Positions 19,789 through 28,447 of a stretch of 64,000 nucleotides of DNA are shown piece by piece (positions within the stretch are counted from its first letter, which is position 1; each line of letters begins with the position of its first letter). The stretch comes from Gammaproteobacteria bacterium (lineage in GTDB: Bacteria > Pseudomonadota > Gammaproteobacteria > UBA6186 > Azoamicaceae), in the NCBI GenBank assembly GCA_013288135.1, contig JABDCL010000005.1:22585-86584 (forward strand), read 5' to 3'. The position numbers and the translations under genes are program-made. Under the pieces are notes generated by a model, which searched no databases, was not told the origin of the DNA, and worked only from the letters and a program-made list of their open reading frames with translations.

Positions 19789-21585
19789 TTAGGGTTTTGC
19801 TCGGTTTCCTACATAAGCTGCGATCAAAGTATTAACTCTTGGCGGAAACTCTTCAAAAGCTGGAATCATTCGTAGTCGTTCGAGTAGAAAAGTTAAAGCT
19901 GGCGCTTCAACTTGAAAACTCGAACCCGAAGAACTATTTGAAGAGGAACAGCCCTCTACTGCTGTAGCTCGTACTAGAACATCGGACTCTCTTTTGAGTT
20001 TAGAGTCTGTTTTTGGTTCAAGCGATCTCAACTCGTCAGAAAATAGTCTTTTTGTTTTTAAATTCGAGCCATCAGTGATAATTGCCCCTCTAAAATGCTT
20101 TAAAAAGTAGTCAAGATTTACAAAACCCTGAAATATTCTACCATATGTCATAAATTCATAATGAATATTATTATTTCTACATTCCATCTGTTTTACATAT
20201 ACATAATGATCAATAGACACTCCGCAACAGAAATTGATCTGTGATGGTGCTATCATCAAGTGACAGATTTTTTTTGAAAATCTCCCTGAAATAAGAAGAA
20301 TAGCCCGTTTTCCAGAAGCTAGAGTTTGAATAAGATACTGTAATTTTTCTTTTTTTGATAACTCTTGATGTCCTTTTTTATGAAACCCTCCAAATGCAAT
20401 ATTTAATAATAACCTAATAGGTCTTGAAAGAGGCCTTCCTCCTATTCTCAATGGGACGGAAGTATGATCTTCCACAGAGCTTATACCTGAAGCTTCTAAC
20501 CATTGAGCTAACGAGCGTGGTGCAGTTAGACCTTGAAACCCCGCTCTTCGACTTTTTGGGGAATACCCTGTCCAATTATCATATCGTCGTATTTCTACCA
20601 TGAGGACTTCATTCAAACTAGCTGCCTCTTCTCTTGAATATTTAGACACGGTTAGCGGGAATGGTTTCTTGGTTTTCCCGAGACTTACAAGTGATAGTCC
20701 CATGTCAATATATAATTCCGGTTTTTCATGCGCTAATAAACTAAGAAAAGAAGCAGGACCACAGAGAGTTGCCATTCCCTGATCTATCATTTCCGGATGT
20801 AAAATGGTTTCTGCCATTTCTGTAATGATATTCAACAAACACAGGTTCTTTAATTTTAGGACATATTTTATTGAAAGGGGATTAATCAACTTCTCAATAA
20901 TAGCTACGCCTAAGCCACTTTTCTCAATTAATACCTTTAATTGAAGACACAATAAAGCCTGTTCTTTTTCATCCAATATTAATGTTTTTGGAATATTGAT
21001 AATATCTTTCAAGGTTAATTGATTTGCTAATAATTTATTTTTAAATGATTCAGTATACTGTTTCATCAATTGCTGATACAGTTCTTGAGCCTCATAGGAT
21101 TTATCCTGTTGTAAACGAACCATATCTTTTTTTGTGAGAAATAAAACATTGGCTTTCCACTCTAACAATTCTTTAGCAGCTTCGTAATGTTCTAGAAAGA
21201 TTGCATAAGACAAAAGACGCATATTAGCGCTATTTATAGCATTAACATCTGCGCCATGTCGACATAAAAATTTTATCACAGGTATTTTGTATTCAAAAAT
21301 AGCCTTACTTAAAAAGGTGCTTAATATCTCTTTAATCTCTGCATTATTTAAATTTCCGCCCATTTCAATAAATTGTTCTATAACACCCATCTCCGTATTA
21401 AAGATCATCATAAGGATATCTAGAGTATGATCAAACAGCAGTTGTGCAATATCTAGTCGTTTACATTTTAAAGCTTCTTTAAAACATTGGCGGTAATCGC
21501 TTTCAGGGCCAATCTCTTCGTCTTTTAGTATTTTCTGTATATTCTCAATATCTCCAGACATGATGGATGATAATAAAATGGTCAT
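19789..21585 (-). CDS. Ankyrin-repeat protein with papain/C39-like region, candidate host-directed effector
   Basis: I do not recognise the full 598-residue protein. Residues about 80-165 contain two to three ankyrin-type repeats (KIPVIKFLCRHGADVNAIN, then LLSYAIFLEHYEAAKELLEWKANVL). The central part has QGMATLCGPASFLSLLA with a Cys near residue 275. Later come ASGKRAILLIS and SIDHYVYVKQ with a His near residue 460. This order resembles C39-like cysteine proteases (Q...CGPA, then H.VYV). Catalysis is inference. A Ser-rich stretch (SSSNSSSGSSF) precedes the C-terminus. There is no signal peptide. It stands alone, convergent with ubiA, next to zinc uptake genes. Ankyrin-protease fusions are frequent among secreted effectors of intracellular bacteria. 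Confidence 0.7.
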   Translation of the reverse strand: MTILLSSIMSGDIENIQKILKDEEIGPESDYRQCFKEALKCKRLDIAQLLFDHTLDILMMIFNTEMGVIEQFIEMGGNLNNAEIKEILSTFLSKAIFEYKIPVIKFLCRHGADVNAINSANMRLLSYAIFLEHYEAAKELLEWKANVLFLTKKDMVRLQQDKSYEAQELYQQLMKQYTESFKNKLLANQLTLKDIINIPKTLILDEKEQALLCLQLKVLIEKSGLGVAIIEKLINPLSIKYVLKLKNLCLLNIITEMAETILHPEMIDQGMATLCGPASFLSLLAHEKPELYIDMGLSLVSLGKTKKPFPLTVSKYSREEAASLNEVLMVEIRRYDNWTGYSPKSRRAGFQGLTAPRSLAQWLEASGISSVEDHTSVPLRIGGRPLSRPIRLLLNIAFGGFHKKGHQELSKKEKLQYLIQTLASGKRAILLISGRFSKKICHLMIAPSQINFCCGVSIDHYVYVKQMECRNNNIHYEFMTYGRIFQGFVNLDYFLKHFRGAIITDGSNLKTKRLFSDELRSLEPKTDSKLKRESDVLVRATAVEGCSSSNSSSGSSFQVEAPALTFLLERLRMIPAFEEFPPRVNTLIAAYVGNRAKP

Positions 21586-21681
21586 TCGATACTCCTAATT
21601 CAATCCCTTCATATTTAACCAAAACAATATAATTGATGCATGCAAAATATTTTAGCAGTTTTAAATATAAAACAACATAGA

Positions 21682-21698
21682 AACCCCAGTTCGGGGTT
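21682..21698 (-). terminator. Possible terminator downstream of znuA
   Basis: AACCCC and GGGGTT pair perfectly around a five-base loop, and on the minus strand the stem is followed by TCTATGTTGTTTTA, a loose T-rich tail. It lies 94 bp past the znuA stop and 97 bp before the ankyrin gene start, so it would separate the two transcripts. Confidence 0.5.
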
Positions 21699-21738
21699 CT
21701 CAATTAGGGGCTGATATACGGAAGATGTTGAGCACCGA

Positions 21739-21790
21739 TTCAATTCTGAATTTGCCTAACAGGAAATCGCACTTCAACCCTGAATTTGCC
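21739..21790. repeat. Two 18-bp direct repeats after znuA
   Basis: TTCAATTCTGAATTTGCC (21739-21756) and TTCAACCCTGAATTTGCC (21773-21790) match at 16 of 18 bases with a 34-bp period. Read on the minus strand the stretch from 21756 to the stop near 21715 is an open, transposase-tail-like reading frame, but it is too short to identify. It may be the scar of a lost mobile element. Confidence 0.4.
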
Positions 21791-21791
21791 G

Positions 21792-22793
21792 TTATTGATG
21801 ATTACTGAGACAGTCACTCAACGCGTTTGATAAACCTTCTAAAAGTTTTATGTAACCTTGGCCACCTTCTGAATTTTCTTTCCCTAGAGGATCTAATTCC
21901 CCAATTTTTACTGAAGTCCCTTTAACTAAACTTTCTACTAGCTTGGGTCGAAATTGAGGCTCTGAAAAAACACAGTGAGCATTGGTTTTTTGGATTGTTT
22001 CTTGAATAGTTTTCAAACGTTTGCTACTTGGTGGGATTTCTGGATTTAAAGTAATTGCGCCTACCCCATTTAGGCCATAGCGATGTTCAAAATATTGATA
22101 GGCATCATGAAATACAATATAAGGTATTTTTTTTACTCTTTTTAATTTATTTTGAATATCGAGATCTAGCTTATCAAGCTCAATTTTCTCTTTATTCCCA
22201 TTTTGTTGATAAATTTTTGCATGTGTGGGATCAACTATCGATAACCGACGTACTATTTCATCTACTAATAATTTCGCATTATGGGGATCAAGCCAAAAGT
22301 GCATATCAGTGTGAGCTAGATGTTCATGCTCATGTTTTTGTTTGTGTTCATGTGCTTCATGCGTATGGTTATGAGGTTCAAAAGCGGGAGATGACCGTAT
22401 GGGTAATAGTAATAAACCAGGCGATTCAACCAATGGAACTTGTCGTATAAGTGATGATGGTGATGTACTTGATTTTATATTTTGAAGGGGTTTAATTAAA
22501 AATGTTTCAAGTTCTGGTCCTCCCCAAAATATAATATCTGCAGCGAATAGTTGTTTTACATCGGAAGGACGGAGCGAATAATCATGCGGGGATGCTCCCG
22601 TTTTTACTAATAAAGTGGGTGAGCCCACCCCTTCCATGACTCCCGCGACTAAAGCATGGAATGGCGGTATACTAACGACAACTTTTGGACTTTCATGCAC
22701 TTCATTTGCTAGGATCATTCCCTTAGGCCATAATGCGGCAGCAATCAGTAAAGTCAGTGTAAAAAAAGCGTGTCTAATGTGTCTTAAATTCAT
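21792..22793 (-). CDS. znuA: Zinc ABC transporter, periplasmic binding protein
   Basis: High-affinity zinc capture in the periplasm. The 333-residue protein has a signal peptide (hydrophobic core FFTLTLLIAAALW) and VVVSIPPFHALVAGVMEGVG. The metal-ligand context GASPHDYSLRPSDV, the His/Glu-rich loop (HNHTHEAHEHKQKHEHEH, residues about 139-156) and MHFWLDPHNAKLL are also seen. FHDAYQYFEHRYGL carries a third His ligand. The His-rich loop favours zinc over manganese. It is divergent from znuCB with only 27 bp between start codons. Confidence 0.96.
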   Translation of the reverse strand: MNLRHIRHAFFTLTLLIAAALWPKGMILANEVHESPKVVVSIPPFHALVAGVMEGVGSPTLLVKTGASPHDYSLRPSDVKQLFAADIIFWGGPELETFLIKPLQNIKSSTSPSSLIRQVPLVESPGLLLLPIRSSPAFEPHNHTHEAHEHKQKHEHEHLAHTDMHFWLDPHNAKLLVDEIVRRLSIVDPTHAKIYQQNGNKEKIELDKLDLDIQNKLKRVKKIPYIVFHDAYQYFEHRYGLNGVGAITLNPEIPPSSKRLKTIQETIQKTNAHCVFSEPQFRPKLVESLVKGTSVKIGELDPLGKENSEGGQGYIKLLEGLSNALSDCLSNHQ

Positions 22794-22802
22794 ATATGTT
22801 GA

Positions 22803-22814
22803 TAAGTTAACTTA
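22803..22814. promoter_or_regulatory. Palindrome between znuA and znuC, possible Zur operator
   Basis: TAAGTTAACTTA is a perfect 12-bp palindrome in the 27-bp divergent gap. Its place fits a shared zinc-response operator, but it does not match the gammaproteobacterial Zur consensus well. The short gap means the two promoters must extend into the opposite gene's coding region. Confidence 0.35.
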
Positions 22815-22820
22815 ATTTAA

Positions 22821-23567
22821 ATGAGTAATGATGTTTTTCCCTTAGTCTCAGTCAATCATGTGCATGTTGCTTTTGGTAGCCAAAGCATTTTGACGGATAT
22901 CAATCTTACCGTAAATAGTAGTGAAATTGTAACCCTTATTGGTCCTAATGGTGCGGGAAAATCCACTTTAGTTCGCACGGTGTTGGGTTTAGTGCAGGCT
23001 GTGACAGGAACAGTTAAGCTGAAGTCTGGGATCCGCATTGGTTACATGCCCCAGAAACTTTTGGTTGAATCTTTTATGCCTCTATCGGTTTATCGATTTT
23101 TGTCACTCACAAAAGGTACAAACAATACCAAAATTCAAACCATTGCTAAAGATTTAGGCATCAAGCATTTGTTGCAGAGCCCTATGCAAGCAATTTCAGG
23201 GGGGGAACTGCAGCGGGTGTTATTGGCGCGAGCACTCTTGTGTGATCCAGATCTGTTAGTGTTGGATGAGCCTGCACAAGGTGTGGATGTGATGGGACAA
23301 GAAGAATTATATCAATTAATTGTACATATTAGAGACACTCGCCATTGCGGCATATTAATGGTGTCACACGATTTACATTTGGTGATGGCAGGGACTGATT
23401 CGGTTATCTGTTTGAATAAGCATGTGTGTTGTTCAGGATTACCAGAAGCAGTGGCGCAACATCCAGAATTTGTAAAATTATTTGGATTACACGAACCTGC
23501 AGGATTGGCGGTGTATACCCATCGGCATAATCATCGTCATGATATTGGAGGCGATGTATGTACTTAG
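22821..23567 (+). CDS. znuC: Zinc ABC transporter, ATP-binding protein
   Basis: Energises zinc import at the inner membrane. The 248-residue ATPase has Walker A IGPNGAGKSTL, signature ISGGELQRVLLARALL, Walker B LLVLDEPAQGVDVMG and the switch His in MVSHDLHLV. The C-terminal tail is His-rich (YTHRHNHRHDIGG), as in other ZnuC proteins. No clear Shine-Dalgarno precedes the ATG, so the message may be leaderless or short-leadered. It overlaps znuB by ten bases. Confidence 0.96.
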   Translation: MSNDVFPLVSVNHVHVAFGSQSILTDINLTVNSSEIVTLIGPNGAGKSTLVRTVLGLVQAVTGTVKLKSGIRIGYMPQKLLVESFMPLSVYRFLSLTKGTNNTKIQTIAKDLGIKHLLQSPMQAISGGELQRVLLARALLCDPDLLVLDEPAQGVDVMGQEELYQLIVHIRDTRHCGILMVSHDLHLVMAGTDSVICLNKHVCCSGLPEAVAQHPEFVKLFGLHEPAGLAVYTHRHNHRHDIGGDVCT

Positions 23568-24349
23568 ATTTTGTGACGCGCGCAATGATAGGGGGTGTTG
23601 GTGTTGCTTTAGTTGCAGGACCGTTAGGTTCAATTATTATTTGGCGCCGGATGTCTAATTTTGGAGATACACTGGCACACTCAACACTATTAGGGGTTTG
23701 TTTTGCTTTATTATTGAATATCGATCTTTATATTGGGTTAATTGGCATTTCAGTGGTAGTTGCTTCTTTTTTAGCTTTTCTCTCACAACAACGATTAATA
23801 GCAAGTGATGCCTTATTGGCAATGATTTCACATTCCACCTTGGCATTAGGACTTATTCTAGCAACTGTGCTGCCAGGGGTGCGCATTGATTTATTGGGAT
23901 ATTTGTATGGTGATATTTTATCCATTAATGAGACTGATTTAATTTGGATTTATGCGGCCAATATTCTAGCACTATTTGTGTTGGCCAAACTTTGGCGTTC
24001 AATCTTGTCTTTGACTATTAATGAAGATTTGGCAGCAGTAGAGGGCGTCCCAGTTGTACGAATCAAGTGGATCTTGATGATTGTGATGGCGATTGTGTTT
24101 GCAATTGCGATGAAGCTTGTTGGTGTGTTATTAATCACTGCTTTACTGATAATACCCGCTTCGGGGGCGCGACAATTTTCGAAAACGCCAGAGCAAATGG
24201 CAGTGTTTGCAAGCATTCTGGGGATGTTATCTGTGGTGTGTGGGATTTTTGCATCGAATTATTGGGATTGGCCAACGGGACCTGCTATTGTGGTTTCTGC
24301 AACCCTTATTTTTATTGTAAGTCTGGTTTTTGGTCGTTTTTACAAGTGA
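23558..24349 (+). CDS. znuB: Zinc ABC transporter, permease
   Basis: Membrane channel of the zinc importer, 263 residues and about eight hydrophobic segments. Family blocks are MIGGVGVALVAGPLGSIIIWRRMSNFGD, HSTLLGV, DLLGYLYGDIL and KLVGVLLITALLIIPASGARQ. Its start lies inside znuC, indicating translational coupling. Together znuA, znuB and znuC make a complete ZnuABC system. Confidence 0.96.
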   Translation: MYLDFVTRAMIGGVGVALVAGPLGSIIIWRRMSNFGDTLAHSTLLGVCFALLLNIDLYIGLIGISVVVASFLAFLSQQRLIASDALLAMISHSTLALGLILATVLPGVRIDLLGYLYGDILSINETDLIWIYAANILALFVLAKLWRSILSLTINEDLAAVEGVPVVRIKWILMIVMAIVFAIAMKLVGVLLITALLIIPASGARQFSKTPEQMAVFASILGMLSVVCGIFASNYWDWPTGPAIVVSATLIFIVSLVFGRFYK

Positions 24350-24395
24350 TTTTTTAATAATATTTTTTTAACATTTTTAACATGAGGAGAGTCAT

Positions 24396-25847
24396 ATGAG
24401 TGCAACTGGTAGTGCTGCAGCAACTGAAGTTAAAGTTTCAAAAGAAGCAGGAGCAGGAGAAGTCAAAGCGGGGGCTGAATCTGTGTTGTCTGCATTTAAT
24501 CGTGCAGAAGTAGAAGAAGTGCGAGCACAAGCACGAGCAGGCGGATTACATGCTGTAATACAGAGAGCATTCAAATTTCATGATGATTTTAATGCAGCAA
24601 CCACAAGAGCAGTACAAACTAAATTAGCAGAAATTGCAAAATTAGCCCGTGAAAGTGAAGAAGACCCAGAAAAAGCTCGCCTTGCAATTCTCAATAGAGC
24701 AAAGATCGCATTGGTGCAATTCAAACAATTAAATGAAGTGATGGGTGCTCTTGTTAAAAAATTGAATGATCCAATTAATAAAAATAGACCAGGAGGTAAT
24801 CCCTATGAATGGGTTAAAAATTTTTCTTATCCATTTAAAACTCACAAGATGGTAGAAGTACTGGAAGGCGCTATAAATCTTTTAGAAAATAGAACACATT
24901 TTGATGCTCTAAGTGAAGGTAGGATCCCTCCTAAGTATGATTGTACCTCAGGTAGAACGACTGTGTTGGGTGACGAAACTGATGGACTTGGTAATTCAAG
25001 AGCAACGTATTTAAAAGCAGCTATTGCTATTATGCTGAAACATTTTAAAAAGAGCCGAAATCAAGAGGATCTAGATTCTAGTCCCATGGCAAATGCATGG
25101 TCTATGCCAGCAGAAATGGATCTTAGGAGGCCTTTTGCGGAACAACATCGAATGTCTGAAGAATTAATAAGAGAAGCAGTAGAGTGTGGGGTGCCCATAC
25201 CTGCATTTGTGGATGGCGACTTTGTGGTAACGAGTAGTCGTGGCGTTGGAATGGAAACTATACATAGTGGTTTTGCTATGGGAGGTGGACATTTCTCTGA
25301 TCCTTTGAGCCCAGCTGATAAGCCATTTGTTCCTTTTGATTGTACTAAAGGGATAAGTGTCGTGAATGAATATGCAGGACCAGTAACTACAGTTGATCAA
25401 ACTTATTTAACTCGTTTAAGGCTGCGAGGATGGGCGGCACAATTCAAAGATCCTGATGCACAACGCGCAGTAAGAACTTGGGAAGAATCAGCACCAGAAC
25501 CTAAGATTTTAGAACAATGTGCTTTAGTGACACGTTGGGAGGAAGCAACTCGTTCTTATATAACAGATCCTGATAAAATTAAGCCCGGAGATACCGGGTT
25601 TTATCGTGAGTTTGCCGATGCTGATCCAGATATGCTGGAGCTTGGTAAGAGTGGACATGCTTGGGTAGTTGCAAGTCCTGTTAAACCAGATGGGAAGTCC
25701 TTAGGTTCTAATTGGAATCGTAGTATGCCTAGTGGTGCAGATATGAGGTTAGGAAAAGGAGGTACTGAAGGTGTTGGGGTGAGCGAATTTCAAGTTGTGG
25801 ATAGGAAGGGTAGAATACAAGGATTTTTTCGGCCGAAAAAAGCATAG
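24396..25847 (+). CDS. Orphan protein with NlpC/P60-like Cys-His-Asp pattern
   Basis: Not recognised as a named family. It has 483 residues and no signal peptide; a GAGGAG-type ribosome site lies upstream. Residues 1-120 are Ala/Glu/Lys-rich and probably helical. The second half carries FVPFDCTKGISVV (Cys316), DKIKPGDTGFYRE, SGHAWVVASP (His421) and FQVVDRKGRIQGFF (Asp469). That order (D-C-T, then PGD, then GHAWVV) resembles NlpC/P60 or CHAP cysteine amidases. I infer a possible catalytic triad; no homology search was done. It could be a peptidase, a transglutaminase-like effector or an inactive relative. It lies between znuB and another orphan gene, in what looks like an accessory patch. Confidence 0.6.
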   Translation: MSATGSAAATEVKVSKEAGAGEVKAGAESVLSAFNRAEVEEVRAQARAGGLHAVIQRAFKFHDDFNAATTRAVQTKLAEIAKLARESEEDPEKARLAILNRAKIALVQFKQLNEVMGALVKKLNDPINKNRPGGNPYEWVKNFSYPFKTHKMVEVLEGAINLLENRTHFDALSEGRIPPKYDCTSGRTTVLGDETDGLGNSRATYLKAAIAIMLKHFKKSRNQEDLDSSPMANAWSMPAEMDLRRPFAEQHRMSEELIREAVECGVPIPAFVDGDFVVTSSRGVGMETIHSGFAMGGGHFSDPLSPADKPFVPFDCTKGISVVNEYAGPVTTVDQTYLTRLRLRGWAAQFKDPDAQRAVRTWEESAPEPKILEQCALVTRWEEATRSYITDPDKIKPGDTGFYREFADADPDMLELGKSGHAWVVASPVKPDGKSLGSNWNRSMPSGADMRLGKGGTEGVGVSEFQVVDRKGRIQGFFRPKKA

Positions 25848-25899
25848 TATTTTTCTACACTTGTTTTGCCTGAGTTCTTTCCTTTTGCCCCCACCCCGA

Positions 25900-25924
25900 C
25901 CCTCCCCCGTGAAACAGGGGAGGG
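25900..25924. terminator. Strong GC-rich hairpin after the orphan gene
   Basis: CCCTCCCC (25900-25907) and GGGGAGGG (25917-25924) form a perfect 8-bp stem with a nine-base loop. Further A/T-rich sequence with T-runs follows (TCTTTTTTGTTTTTG about 15 bases on). It lies 53 bp after the stop at 25847. The surrounding CCCCACCCCGACCCTCCCC wording is that of widespread intergenic repeats. Confidence 0.6.
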
Positions 25925-26092
25925 GGCTTAAGGAAAAATCTTTTTTGTTTTTGTGTGAAAAAAAAATGAGTATGTCCCCGTGAATTGCATGTAGATAAGC
26001 ATATAATAGGAATTAAATGAGTTTTTACTAGCTTTCTTAATAATTAAAATGTTATTATATTGCATAAATAAATTTTATAGAGGAGATTTAAT

Positions 26093-26917
26093 ATGGGCGC
26101 AGTCGTAGAAAGAAAATTTGCAGCTGAAGTCCTTGTAGCCCTTCAAAATCCAATCACCACAGTTATGGGGAAATGGAGGGATGTACAAAGAGTTGTTAAT
26201 GATGTTAAGCATGAAAAAGAAGCAATAGCATTGCTCAACATGAGATTACATTCTAGTGATTTTCCAATAGGACACTTTGGTAATGTTTTTATACCGGTTG
26301 ATGGTATATCTCTTTCAAATTATTTGGTTTTGTTTCATCATTCTACTAATGTAGTAGTTACCCTATTAAACAAGTTATCGCCAGAAGAGCGAGAAACGCA
26401 GCTCCATTCTGAACGCGTAAATATATCTTTAAGCTCAGATACAGCCAAAACAGTGGTATTTAATTCTCGATCTAATACCCTATTTAAAGCGTTAACTCTC
26501 AATATATCAGCAGAAGATTTGAGACCTAGCCCTATATATCTTTGGGAAAACATTAAAGATTGGATTAAAAACTGTTCAATGCGAAGTAAGGCTGTTTTGA
26601 GAGATATGCAAGTTAGTACACAGGATATTAACATGCACACTGGTGATGATGGTCACCCAGTCCCATTAATTAGATTCCTTAAAGAAAAGTTACCTTCAGG
26701 AGATCCATTTATTCTTGATTTAATAAAGTTGGAGACAGAGGCAGCACCAAGTGCTACTTCAGCAGCAGCGTCTGCTCCGACTCTATTAGTATCAGCTGCG
26801 GCAGCAAAAGCAGCAGGATCAGCTGCAGCTGGTGGAGGTCGTCCTCCTGCAGCATACGGTCATGGCGAAGAAGATCCAACACCTAGAAATGATAGTTTTC
26901 GAAGAGGAATCAGATAA
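26093..26917 (+). CDS. Unknown protein with Ala-rich C-terminal linker
   Basis: I do not recognise this 274-residue protein. The first 220 residues are mixed alpha/beta in character, without signal peptide or membrane helices, and no catalytic motif stands out. Residues about 220-255 are a low-complexity Ala/Ser/Gly tract (AAAAKAAGSAAAGGG), followed by a charged tail ending FRRGIR. A good AGAGGAG ribosome site precedes the ATG and the upstream 100 bp is very AT-rich. The neighbouring orphan gene at 24396 shares the Ala-rich style at its N-terminus but no clear sequence similarity. It may be a secreted effector; that is a guess from context. Confidence 0.55.
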   Translation: MGAVVERKFAAEVLVALQNPITTVMGKWRDVQRVVNDVKHEKEAIALLNMRLHSSDFPIGHFGNVFIPVDGISLSNYLVLFHHSTNVVVTLLNKLSPEERETQLHSERVNISLSSDTAKTVVFNSRSNTLFKALTLNISAEDLRPSPIYLWENIKDWIKNCSMRSKAVLRDMQVSTQDINMHTGDDGHPVPLIRFLKEKLPSGDPFILDLIKLETEAAPSATSAAASAPTLLVSAAAAKAAGSAAAGGGRPPAAYGHGEEDPTPRNDSFRRGIR

Positions 26918-26952
26918 AGTTAGCAGAACTATAGTTGGTGTTATTTGTTGAA

Positions 26953-27028
<76 letters not shown>

Positions 27029-27098
27029 CCAAGGAAGGCTTATTTAACCCTAACTGCTGTTCTTTCGTCAAGGGCGACATACTATTATGTTTGTTGAA

Positions 27099-27377
27099 TT
27101 AGTTATTATCTTTGGGGGGCGTATATCCAGAAGGCGCAGCGCTCCCTTCGCCAAATAAAAACTTTTCCATTTCCGTTGCTAAGAATTGTCGAGCTTTTAG
27201 ATCAGACAATTTTAATCGGTTTTCATTAATTAAGAGAGTTTGATGTCGTAACCACATCTGCCAAGCTTCTTTAGAGATGTTGGCATGAATACGTTCACCA
27301 AGTTCTCCGGGATAGGGAGAGTGTTCAAGTCCTTCAGCTTCTTTTTTTAATTTGACGCAGTATAGCTTGTTAGACAT
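27099..27377 (-). CDS. yggX: Fe(2+)-trafficking / oxidative damage protection protein YggX
   Basis: A 92-residue cytosolic protein linked in enterics to protecting and repairing iron-sulfur clusters. The family pattern is clear: [23 protein letters not shown], then [23 protein letters not shown] and EMEKFLFG. It is nine bases downstream of mutY, which encodes a [4Fe-4S] enzyme. The mutY-yggX pairing is conserved in many gammaproteobacteria and the two are likely co-transcribed. Confidence 0.96.
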   Translation of the reverse strand: MSNKLYCVKLKKEAEGLEHSPYPGELGERIHANISKEAWQMWLRHQTLLINENRLKLSDLKARQFLATEMEKFLFGEGSAAPSGYTPPKDNN

Positions 27378-27385
27378 GTTTTCTC

Positions 27386-28447
27386 CTATGAGTTTTCATA
27401 CACTGAAGTTTCTAATGTTTCTAATAATTGTTTAACAGGTGCTGCAACACCTCGAGTTATTTCCGTACCTATTTTATGCCAATATTGTTTTGTTGAATTT
27501 TTTATCTGTAACTTTTGATTATTTATTTTGCAGATAACGGGATGAATATCTAAATGATAGTGTGTAAATGTGTGACGAAAGGGTATTTTTGGTTCTATAT
27601 TTTTAGTCGATAAATTGAGGTGTGTTTTAATCCAAATAGCAATATTGGATTCCTCCGTACATTCTGGGAAACTCCAGAGATCGCCCCAAATGCCTTTTGA
27701 GGGACGTTTTTCCAGTAATACGCGATTTTCTTTTGCGTTTATCATAATGACAAAATACGTTTTTTTCGTGGGCTTTTCTCGCGTTGGTCGTGCATTTGGA
27801 TAAAGAGTGACTGTATTTTGTTTTTTTGCAGCACAAGAATCCACTAAAGGGCAAATGGTGCATTTAGGTTTAGAACGCGTACAAACGGTAGCGCCTAAAT
27901 CCATGATGGCTTGGGTATAATGATGCACACGTTTTGTAGGGGTTACAGAATCACTTAAAGACCACAATTTTTGCATAACCAAAGCATTTCCTGACCATCC
28001 TTCCACAGTAAAATGACGGCATAAAACGCGTTTTACATTACCATCCAATATGGGGAAACGTTTTTGTAGGCTAAGTGTCATAATTGCACCGGCGGTAGAA
28101 CGTCCAATGCCAGGCAGGTTAAGTACATCCTCAAATTTGGTTGGGAAATTGCCGTGAAATTCTGAGCCAATAATTTTAGCAGTTTTATGTAAATTTCTGG
28201 CTCTTGCATAATATCCAAGACCTGTCCAGAGATGAAGCACTGTATCTAATTTAGCTTGTGCTAATGTGGATATGTCAGGGAAATGTTCCATAAACCGTTG
28301 GAAATAAGGGATAACGGTACTGACTTGTGTTTGTTGCAACATGATTTCAGAGATCCAAACCCGATATGGGGTGGGATTTTGTTGCCACGGTAAATCGTGA
28401 CGACCTTGGGTATCAAACCATTTTAATACTTTTTGGCTAAATGACAT
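27386..28447 (-). CDS. mutY: A/G-specific adenine DNA glycosylase
   Basis: Removes adenine mispaired with 8-oxoguanine. The 353-residue protein has the catalytic Glu in [10 protein letters not shown], a helix-hairpin-helix ([13 protein letters not shown]) and the catalytic Asp in [12 protein letters not shown]. The [4Fe-4S] ligands are [17 protein letters not shown]. The C-terminal NUDIX-like 8-oxoG recognition domain starts near [16 protein letters not shown]. Its start overlaps the asmA-like stop by one base (TAATG), so it is coupled to that gene, and yggX follows. Confidence 0.97.
   Translation of the reverse strand: MSFSQKVLKWFDTQGRHDLPWQQNPTPYRVWISEIMLQQTQVSTVIPYFQRFMEHFPDISTLAQAKLDTVLHLWTGLGYYARARNLHKTAKIIGSEFHGNFPTKFEDVLNLPGIGRSTAGAIMTLSLQKRFPILDGNVKRVLCRHFTVEGWSGNALVMQKLWSLSDSVTPTKRVHHYTQAIMDLGATVCTRSKPKCTICPLVDSCAAKKQNTVTLYPNARPTREKPTKKTYFVIMINAKENRVLLEKRPSKGIWGDLWSFPECTEESNIAIWIKTHLNLSTKNIEPKIPFRHTFTHYHLDIHPVICKINNQKLQIKNSTKQYWHKIGTEITRGVAAPVKQLLETLETSVYENS

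Noticed and set aside
23655..24216. Minus-strand reading frames within znuB
   Set aside because: They are shadows of a confident membrane-protein gene and show no motifs.
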